From: Agrobacterium tumefaciens
GTDB lineage: Bacteria > Pseudomonadota > Alphaproteobacteria > Rhizobiales > Rhizobiaceae
DNA: 64,000 nucleotides
Assembly (NCBI RefSeq): GCF_017726655.1
Contig: NZ_CP072308.1
Location: 434,001 to 498,000, forward strand
Direction: 5' to 3'
Positions 57,511 through 64,000 of this stretch are shown here, piece after piece. Each line of letters begins with the position of its first letter. The stretch's first letter is position 1. A program made the translations under genes and the position numbers. The notes beneath the pieces are model-generated. The model was not told the origin of the DNA. It saw only the letters and a program-made list of their open reading frames with translations, and searched no databases.

Positions 57511-59190
57511 ATGAGCGACAGACACGATATAGCGAACCATCTGCGGATTGCCGTCGGGCAGTTCAATCCCACTGTTGGCGACGTGGCGGGCAATCTCGCC
57601 AAGGCGCGTGAGGCAAGGGCCGATGCGGCAACCCAGGGTGCCGATCTTCTGCTTCTGACCGAACTGTTCATTTCAGGCTATCCGCCTGAGGATTTGGTGC
57701 TGAAGCCGGCTTTCCTGAAGGCGTGCCTCAAGGCTGTCGAGGAACTGGCAGCCGAGACTGCGGACGGCGGGCCGGGTATCGTTATCGGCTTTCCGCGACA
57801 GGGCGAGACCGGTCGGCACAATTCCGTGGCGCTTCTGGATGGTGGCAAGATCATTGCGCTGCGCGACAAGATCGACCTGCCGAATTACGGCGAATTCGAC
57901 GAGAAGCGCGTGTTCTCCGAAGGGTCGATTTCCGGCCCCTATAATTTCCGCGGGGTGAGGATCGGTATTCCGATCTGCGAGGAAATCTGGAACGACATGG
58001 GCGTCTGCGAGACGCTCGCCGAAAGCGGGGCGGAAATTCTGCTGGTGCCGAACGGTTCGCCCTATTACCGCGGCAAGCTGGACGTGCGCCATCAGGTGGC
58101 GCTCCGACAGGTAATCGAAAGCGGGCTGCCGCTGGTTTTCGCCAACCAGCTGGGCGGACAGGATGAGCTTGTTTTTGATGGCGCCAGCTTCGGCTTCAAT
58201 GCCGACAAGACACTTGCCTTCCAGATGAGCCAGTTCGAGGCGACGCTCGCCGTAACCGACTGGAAACGCACGGCGGATGGCTGGCGCTGCGAAAGCGGGC
58301 CGTTTTCGAAGATTCCCGAAGGCGAGGAAGCGGATTACCGCGCCTGCATGCTGGGCTTTCGGGATTACGTCAACAAGAACGGCTTCAAGAGCGTGGTACT
58401 CGGGCTTTCCGGCGGCATCGATTCGGCGATCTGCGCCGCCCTTGCGGTCGATGCGTTGGGTGAGGAGCGGGTGCGCTGCATCATGCTGCCATACCGCTAT
58501 ACCTCGGAAGAATCGCTGAAGGATGCCGCAGATTGCGCAAAAGCGCTCGGCTGCCGATACGATATCGTGCCGATCGTCGAGCCGGTGGAAGGCTTTCTCT
58601 CGGCGCTGTCAGAACTTTTCGAGGGCACCGAAGAGGGCATCACCGAGGAAAACCTGCAGAGCCGCACGCGCGGCACCATTTTGATGGCCGTTTCGAACAA
58701 GTTCGGATCCATGGTCGTGACGACGGGCAACAAGTCCGAGATGTCGGTGGGTTACGCCACGCTTTATGGCGACATGAATGGCGGCTTCAACCCCATCAAG
58801 GACCTCTACAAGATGCAGGTCTATGCCATTTCCACCTGGCGCAACGCCCATGTACCGCCGGGCGCGCTCGGACCTTCCGCCGAGGTGATCCCCGCCAACA
58901 TCATCGCCAAGGCGCCATCGGCCGAATTGCGCCCCAACCAGACCGACCAGGATTCGCTGCCGCCCTATCCGGTGCTAGACGATATTCTGGAATGCCTTGT
59001 CGAAAAGGAAATGTCGGTCGAGGAAATTCTGGCGCGCGGCCATGATATCGCGACCGTGCACCGGGTGGAGCATCTGCTTTATCTCGCCGAATACAAGCGC
59101 CGCCAATCAGCGCCGGGTGTGAAGATCACCAAGAAGAATTTTGGGCGTGACAGGCGGTATCCGATTACCAACCGGTTCCGGGATCGGTGA
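57511..59190 (+). CDS. nadE: Glutamine-dependent NAD+ synthetase
   Basis: Last step of NAD synthesis, amidating deamido-NAD with ammonia taken from glutamine; 559 residues, two domains. The glutaminase (nitrilase) part keeps Glu (LLLTELFISGYPPED), Lys (LRDKIDLPNYGEFDEKR) and Cys (GIPICEEIWNDMG, near residue 156). The synthetase part has the P-loop LGLSGGIDSAICAALAVDAL near residue 298 and TTGNKSEMSVGYATLYGDMN. ATG at 57511 after a GAAGGGAC site. The intact nitrilase triad here contrasts with the protein at 50349. Confidence 0.97.
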   Translation: MSDRHDIANHLRIAVGQFNPTVGDVAGNLAKAREARADAATQGADLLLLTELFISGYPPEDLVLKPAFLKACLKAVEELAAETADGGPGIVIGFPRQGETGRHNSVALLDGGKIIALRDKIDLPNYGEFDEKRVFSEGSISGPYNFRGVRIGIPICEEIWNDMGVCETLAESGAEILLVPNGSPYYRGKLDVRHQVALRQVIESGLPLVFANQLGGQDELVFDGASFGFNADKTLAFQMSQFEATLAVTDWKRTADGWRCESGPFSKIPEGEEADYRACMLGFRDYVNKNGFKSVVLGLSGGIDSAICAALAVDALGEERVRCIMLPYRYTSEESLKDAADCAKALGCRYDIVPIVEPVEGFLSALSELFEGTEEGITEENLQSRTRGTILMAVSNKFGSMVVTTGNKSEMSVGYATLYGDMNGGFNPIKDLYKMQVYAISTWRNAHVPPGALGPSAEVIPANIIAKAPSAELRPNQTDQDSLPPYPVLDDILECLVEKEMSVEEILARGHDIATVHRVEHLLYLAEYKRRQSAPGVKITKKNFGRDRRYPITNRFRDR

Positions 59191-59238
59191 TTGAAGGAAG
59201 ACGCTGGTAGCGGATGTTTTGCCCGGCGTCGCCGCTCG

Positions 59239-59264
59239 TTTCTTCTCCCCGGCGGGGAGAAAAA
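59239..59264. repeat. Single REP palindrome (ccccggcgggg family)
   Basis: tttcttctccccggcggggagaaaaa: one unit of the type paired at 46788 and 61900, just after nadE. It may act as a terminator, with a short A/T flank. Confidence 0.6.
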
Positions 59265-59346
59265 ACGAGGGGCATGCGCTCGTTCCACAACAAGCCTTCG
59301 CGTTTAAGCAAGCGGCGCGGAGAAAACCCCGCGCCGTTCACTCGCC

Positions 59347-59724
59347 TTAAATAGCCTGCCCCACATCGATGCGGTTGCCGTCAGGGTCTTCAAACACAAA
59401 GGCCCTGAGGCCATACTCCTTGTCCTGCAAGCCCTTGATAATGCGCAGCCCATGTTTCTTGCAAACCGTGTGCAGCGCATCGACATCGCTGACCATCATA
59501 TGCGCGACGTTGAAAGGGGCTGCCCTGTGGGCCGGCTGCAATGTCAGGTGCAGCTCGGCATTGCCCTGTTTCAGGATGATGAAGCCGACGGGATTGCCGT
59601 TTTCGAAGGTCTTTTCGAAACCGAGCACGCCGACATAAAAATCATGGGCCTTTTCGATATTCTTGACAGGAAGCATTGCGGCGATCCGGCCGAAGCGGAT
59701 GCCGTGATCGGCGATGGTATTCAT
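59347..59724 (-). CDS. VOC-superfamily (glyoxalase/bleomycin resistance-like) protein
   Basis: A 125-residue single vicinal-oxygen-chelate domain: RIAAMLPVKNIEKAHDFYVG, LGFEKTFENGNPVGFIILKQ, AELHLTLQ, and YGLRAFVFEDPDGNRIDVGQ with the terminal Glu/Asp metal region (here Asp replaces the common Glu at DPDGN..D). Exact activity (glyoxalase, dioxygenase or binding protein) cannot be told. It stands alone, convergent with nadE. Confidence 0.82.
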   Translation of the reverse strand: MNTIADHGIRFGRIAAMLPVKNIEKAHDFYVGVLGFEKTFENGNPVGFIILKQGNAELHLTLQPAHRAAPFNVAHMMVSDVDALHTVCKKHGLRIIKGLQDKEYGLRAFVFEDPDGNRIDVGQAI

Positions 59725-59908
59725 CGCGGAACCTCGAATCTGGGAGAAACGGGGAGGGCCGCGGACGGTGCCGGGGCACAGGCGTTTTTTCCGGTTTGAA
59801 TTTGCAGGACGGTGCCTGCCGCCCTAGGATCATAGCCACGGCGGCGACGGATTCAAATGGAATGTCTGCGCCGTTGCGGTCGGAACATTGACAAGCCCGG
59901 GAGGCAGA

Positions 59909-60739
59909 ATGCGCAGCTCCATCGAAATCTTCAACATCCGGACCCGGCAGATGCGGGTGGTGTGGCGGACGCCTGAGCTGTTCGAAGCGCCGAACTGGTC
60001 GCCCGATGGCAAATATCTGCTGCTGAACAGCGAAGGGCTGCTTTACCGCCTGTCCCTTTCCGGTGACGCGTCGCCACAAAAGGTCGATACGGGTTTCGCA
60101 ATCCAGTGCAACAACGATCACGGCATTTCGCCCGACGGTTCGCTTTACGCCATTTCAGACAAGGTGGAATTCGGCAAAAGCGCCATCTATCTTCTGTCCT
60201 CGGCGGGCGGCGCGCCGCAGCTGATGACGAAGAACCTGCCCTCCTATTGGCATGGCTGGTCCCCCGACGGGAAAAGCTTCGCCTATTGCGGTATTCGCGA
60301 TCAGGTTTTCGATATCTATTCCATGGACATAGACAGCGGCGTTGAAACACGCCTTACCCATGGTGAAGGCCGCAATGACGGCCCGGACTATTCGCCTGAC
60401 GGTATGTGGATCTATTTCAATTCCAGCCGCACGGGCCAAATGCAGATCTGGCGGGTGCGGGTGGATGGCTCAGCTGTGGAGCGTATCACCGACAGCCCCT
60501 ATGGCGACTGGTTTCCACACCCGTCTCCGAAGGGAGACAAGGTGGTGTTCATTTCCTATGATGGCGACGTTTTCGACCATCCGCGCGATCTCGATGTACG
60601 CGTGCGGCTGATGGATATGGACGGCGGCAATGTGGAAACGTTGTTCGAGCTTTTCGGCGGGCAGGGCACGATGAATTCGCCCAACTGGTCGCCGGATGGG
60701 GATGAGTTCGCTTATGTCAGGTACTTCCCGGTGGCGTGA
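59909..60739 (+). CDS. TolB-like beta-propeller protein
   Basis: 276 residues built from repeated PD40-type units: NWSPDGKYLL, GISPDGSLYA, GWSPDGKSFA, DYSPDGMWIY, PSPKGDKVVF and NWSPDGDEFA mark six blades. There is no signal peptide, so unlike TolB it is probably cytoplasmic. ATG at 59909 follows a GGGAGG site; the upstream TTG frame is less likely. Role unknown; such proteins often bind other proteins or act as peptidase-like scaffolds. Confidence 0.82.
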   Translation: MRSSIEIFNIRTRQMRVVWRTPELFEAPNWSPDGKYLLLNSEGLLYRLSLSGDASPQKVDTGFAIQCNNDHGISPDGSLYAISDKVEFGKSAIYLLSSAGGAPQLMTKNLPSYWHGWSPDGKSFAYCGIRDQVFDIYSMDIDSGVETRLTHGEGRNDGPDYSPDGMWIYFNSSRTGQMQIWRVRVDGSAVERITDSPYGDWFPHPSPKGDKVVFISYDGDVFDHPRDLDVRVRLMDMDGGNVETLFELFGGQGTMNSPNWSPDGDEFAYVRYFPVA

Positions 60740-60772
60740 TGCGGTTCTGACGAGGCGGTGTACCCCCTCCCT

Positions 60773-60800
60773 TCACTCCGGCTCAGGGCCGGAATGACGG
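60773..60800. repeat. Fragment of a RIME-like repeat
   Basis: cactccggctcagggccggaatgacgga equals the right-hand palindrome of copies 3 and 6; the rest of the element is missing. Confidence 0.5.
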
Positions 60801-60867
60801 AGGCGGGGAGCACGGTCATATTGTCGCGCGGCCTTGGCGACACTTGCGTTCGCACGCTATTTTGCCC

Positions 60868-61046
60868 ATAGCTTCAACGGTCAGGTGCCCGCCTTTGCAG
60901 CGGGAGAATCGGGAATCCGGTGAGAGACCGGAACGTGCCCAACGCTGTGAAGCGGATGCCCTTTTTCTCATGCCACTGAAGTTATTCGGGAAGGCGAAAG
61001 GGGCGGATGAAGCCTAGTCAGAAGACCGGCCTGGCAAAATAGACCG
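60868..61046 (+). ncRNA. Cobalamin riboswitch
   Basis: Contains the conserved elements in order: ggtgccc near 60884, cgggagaatcgggaatccggtgagagaccg (60901-60930), the GCCACTG core at 60972-60978, and a B12 box AGTCAGAAGACCGGCC at 61016-61031. It lies 98 bases upstream of bluB, so binding of adenosylcobalamin should lower bluB expression. Confidence 0.92.
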
Positions 61047-61140
61047 AACCGCGCGGACGGCGGCAGGTTGATGGAAAGCGAGTCGTCGCTGCGAACCCTC
61101 CATGGTTTCGGCACCGGCCCGCCCGCATTGTTAGGGATAA

Positions 61141-61860
<720 letters not shown>

Positions 61861-61899
61861 ACACGGAGGCCTGCGAATAGGTCGGGACATTGCCGTGCA

Positions 61900-62032
61900 T
61901 TTCTTCTCCCCGCCGGGGAGAAGGTGGCCCGAAGGGTCGGATGAGGGGGTAACGGTAGAGATTTTCGGAGAGCTTTCCCCCTCATCCCGCTGCCGCGACC
62001 TTCTCCCCGGCGGGGAGAAGAAATACGCCTCG
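61900..62032. repeat. REP-type repeat pair (ccccgccgggg family), copy 2
   Basis: ttctccccgccggggagaagg at the left and ccttctccccggcggggagaa at the right, with inner near-inverted blocks (cggatgaggggg / ccccctcatccc). It sits between the convergent bluB and DUF2865 genes. The whole 130-base unit can fold into one long hairpin. Confidence 0.75.
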
Positions 62033-62052
62033 CGCGCTCGCTCGCGACGTAG

Positions 62053-63153
62053 TCACTGCTGCGGCTGGATGCCTTTCAGCGCCGGGTTTTTCAGGTCGAT
62101 CTTGCCGGTCTGGTCCGGCAGGAATTTGGGTCCGATGATACGCACTTTTGCATCGTTCGGGTCATAGTCGCGCTCGGGAACGGGTTGTTCAGGCGGCTTT
62201 GCTGCCTGCTGCTCGGCGGGCTTCGGAGCCTTGTCACCTTGCGGCGATGGAATGGTGGTGATGCTGGAATAGGGCTTATCCGCTTCCGGCCGGGACGCCT
62301 GTTCCTGCTTTTGCATCTCCTGGTGATAGGCGGCCATGTTGCAGGCGCAGCCGGGCGCTTTTGCGGAAGAATTGCGATAGGCGAAGGCGGTCGGCAGGTC
62401 CCTGTAGGGTTTTCCGGTTTCAGCGGACACCATGTCTGCTGTTTCCTGATCCGTCATGGAGTGGAAATAAAGCTCCGTCTCCGTTCCCGGGCACATTTTC
62501 TGGCATTGCTCGGCCTGGGCGCGGAAATCAAGTGGCGAGGCATTGGAGGCGATCGGGAAGAACGATCCGTCGCAGGTGCGCACGCAGAGTGTTCGAAGCC
62601 CGCCCTCGGTGGCGGCGTTGGGGTAGGGCGAAAGGCCCGCCTGTCCCGGCTCATCGCCATTCTGCCTGAAGGCATCGGGATACCGGGTCACATCGGGCGC
62701 AGGCGATGCTTGGCGGTTCATATCCTCTGCGGGGCTGCAGCCATTGGCATCAAGGGCGGCGAGAATGCGCTCGCGCCTGACGTTGCTGTCATCGTTGCGA
62801 GCGCCCGCCATGGCCTCATCGCGGTCGCGGATGATCGCGTCGCGCTCGGCCTCGGCATCCACCAGCGCATCGCCGATCTCGGCGCAGAGCCCGGCATTGG
62901 GATTGCCATACACAATGACACTACCGGACGAGCAGCCATAGCTGCGCATGTCGTTTCTGATCTTGCGGATGACGATGTTCTGGCGGGCGAGCGCATTGGC
63001 GTAACCCCGCACCTCGGCCGTGTTGCCGATGACACGGGGCGGTTCGCGCAACTGTTGATACAGCGTATCGCACACCTGATCCGCAAAAGCGGCGGCAGGA
63101 GCGATGAAAACAAGGGGAAGCAGGAGGCCGATGATGCGGCTGCGCCGGGTCAA
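62053..63153 (-). CDS. DUF2865 exported protein
   Basis: 366 residues with a Sec signal peptide (IIGLLLPLVFIAPAAAFA, cleavage after FADQ or FA). A central block LRTLCVRTCDGSFFPIASNA, with CxxxC and following CQKMCPG and CACN cysteines, is the DUF2865 core. The C-terminal part is Pro/Gln/Lys-rich, and the very end (PNDAKVRIIGPKFLPDQTGK) is conserved in the family. Start is TTG 63153; no in-frame ATG precedes the signal peptide. Periplasmic, role unknown; paired Cys motifs suggest disulfides or metal. Confidence 0.82.
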   Translation of the reverse strand: MTRRSRIIGLLLPLVFIAPAAAFADQVCDTLYQQLREPPRVIGNTAEVRGYANALARQNIVIRKIRNDMRSYGCSSGSVIVYGNPNAGLCAEIGDALVDAEAERDAIIRDRDEAMAGARNDDSNVRRERILAALDANGCSPAEDMNRQASPAPDVTRYPDAFRQNGDEPGQAGLSPYPNAATEGGLRTLCVRTCDGSFFPIASNASPLDFRAQAEQCQKMCPGTETELYFHSMTDQETADMVSAETGKPYRDLPTAFAYRNSSAKAPGCACNMAAYHQEMQKQEQASRPEADKPYSSITTIPSPQGDKAPKPAEQQAAKPPEQPVPERDYDPNDAKVRIIGPKFLPDQTGKIDLKNPALKGIQPQQ

Positions 63154-63288
63154 TTGTGCGATCCGTATGATGTCCCCGGCCGGTGGCAGGGGTGTTATGC
63201 TTCAGGAAATCCGTGTTTCAGGAAGATAACATAAGCTGTTGCCGCATTGCGGCAACAGCATGTTCAAAACTGCGTTAATGCGCCTTCA

Positions 63289-64000
63289 TCACACCGAAGG
63301 GTGCGAGGCCTGCACCACGGCAAAGGCCGCCATGTTGACGACGCCGCGCGAGGTGACGCTGGGCGACAGGATGTGGGCGGGCAGGGCCGTGCCGAGCAGG
63401 ATCGGGCCGACATGCAGGCCTTCCGTCAAGGTGCGGGTGACACCGAGCGTGATATTGGCGGCATCGAGATTCGGGAAGACCAGCAGGTTTGCCTCGCCGG
63501 TCAGCACGCTGTTGGGCATGGCGCGCTTGCGCAGTGCTTCCGACAGGGCCGAGCCGCCCTGCATTTCGCCGTCCACTTCCAGTTCGGGTGCAGCCTCCTG
63601 CACGATCTTCAGGGCGCGGCGCATCTTGCGGGCGCTTTCGGAATCGCGCGAGCCGAAATTGGAATGGCTGGCGAGCGCGATCTTTGGCGTGATGCCGAAG
63701 CGGCGGATTTCCTTCGCCGCAAGGATCGCCATCTCGGCCACTTCTTCTGATGTCGGGTCGTTGTTGACGAAGGTATCGGTGAGGAACAGCGCGCCCTGCT
63801 GGGTGATGAGCAGGCTGAGGCCCGCGAAGGAGCGCACGCCGTCCTGCTTGCCGATGATCTGGTTCACGTCTCGCAGATGGCGGTCGTAACGGCCTTCGAG
63901 ACCGCAGATCAGCGCATCCGCTTCGCCGCGCTTGACCGAAAGCGCGCCGATGACGGTCGTGTTGGTACGCACGATGGTACGCGCCGCTTCCGGATTGATG
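63289..64000 (-). CDS. maeB: NADP-dependent malic enzyme, C-terminal phosphotransacetylase-like part (5' truncated by window)
   Basis: 237 codons read to the window edge at 64000. The sequence (SRGVVNMAAFAVVQASHPSV at the C-terminus, FVNNDPTSEEVAEMAILAAK, SHSNFGSRDSESARKMRRA, VDGEMQGGSALSEALRKRAM) is the phosphate acetyl/butyryltransferase-like domain. Fusion of this domain to malic enzyme is the usual MaeB/DME-TME form in rhizobia. The malic-enzyme half is outside the window, so a stand-alone phosphotransacetylase remains possible. Confidence 0.8.
   Translation of the reverse strand, partial: INPEAARTIVRTNTTVIGALSVKRGEADALICGLEGRYDRHLRDVNQIIGKQDGVRSFAGLSLLITQQGALFLTDTFVNNDPTSEEVAEMAILAAKEIRRFGITPKIALASHSNFGSRDSESARKMRRALKIVQEAAPELEVDGEMQGGSALSEALRKRAMPNSVLTGEANLLVFPNLDAANITLGVTRTLTEGLHVGPILLGTALPAHILSPSVTSRGVVNMAAFAVVQASHPSV

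Noticed and set aside
62185..63234. 349-residue frame antisense to the DUF2865 gene
   Set aside because: Gly/Arg-rich, no ribosome site, opposite a gene with a clear signal peptide.

Overview
The window is a high-GC alphaproteobacterial chromosome segment, most likely Agrobacterium/Rhizobium group. The basis is gene order and protein flavour (dgt-argS-SPOR protein-nagZ-scpA-scpB-tatABC-serS-surE-pcm-nlpD-like; ppiD-trpD-trpC-moaC-moeA; coaD-ppiA-ppiB-queA-tgt), paired DUF1127 microproteins, a sigma-EcfG type promoter, and many RIME/REP-like intergenic palindromic repeats. Nothing in it looks plasmid-borne. Most of it is core chromosome.

Layout. 0-16 kb (+ strand): nucleotide and tRNA metabolism (dgt, argS, serS), envelope and division (SPOR protein, nagZ, LysM/LytM lipoprotein), chromosome segregation (scpAB), Tat secretion (tatABC), and the repair/stress pair surE-pcm. 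16-21 kb (- strand): molybdenum cofactor genes mobB, mobA and moaA, interleaved with an MFS and an EamA transporter. 21-25.5 kb: a DUF971 protein, a CPA2 antiporter, a PPOX-fold protein and a diguanylate cyclase. 26-31.4 kb (- strand): moeA, moaC, trpC, trpD, ppiD. 31.4-32.5 kb: three very small membrane-protein genes, two of them apparently behind an EcfG-type promoter. 32.6-38 kb (+ strand): coaD, two cyclophilins, queA-tgt and pabB. 38-39.6 kb: an AT-rich island with a phage-type XRE repressor and tandem operators. 39.6-43.6 kb (- strand): an unusual operon of GNAT acyltransferase, acyl carrier protein, AMP-ligase and PLP decarboxylase. 43.8-47.9 kb: formaldehyde dehydrogenase, trmFO and two DUF1127 genes. 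48.4-50.2 kb: tRNA-Leu(UAG) and trigger factor. 50.3-64 kb: a nitrilase-fold protein lacking its catalytic residues, a barrel-like secreted protein, sthA, DUF1003, an LTA-synthase-like phosphotransferase, nadE, a VOC protein, a beta-propeller protein, a cobalamin riboswitch with bluB, a DUF2865 protein, and the 3' part of a malic enzyme gene.

How genes work together. Moco synthesis is split over two loci (moaA/mobA/mobB and moaC/moeA). queA and tgt act consecutively in queuosine biosynthesis. trpD and trpC are consecutive tryptophan steps. surE, pcm and the LytM lipoprotein reproduce the order known from enterobacteria (surE-pcm-nlpD).

Best candidates for something undescribed: the ACP/ligase/decarboxylase/GNAT operon, which resembles exosortase-A-associated genes but has no exosortase here; the EcfG-type microprotein operon next to a separate 22-residue membrane peptide; the nitrilase-fold pseudoenzyme; and the XRE repressor island. 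All were read by eye; no database search was run.
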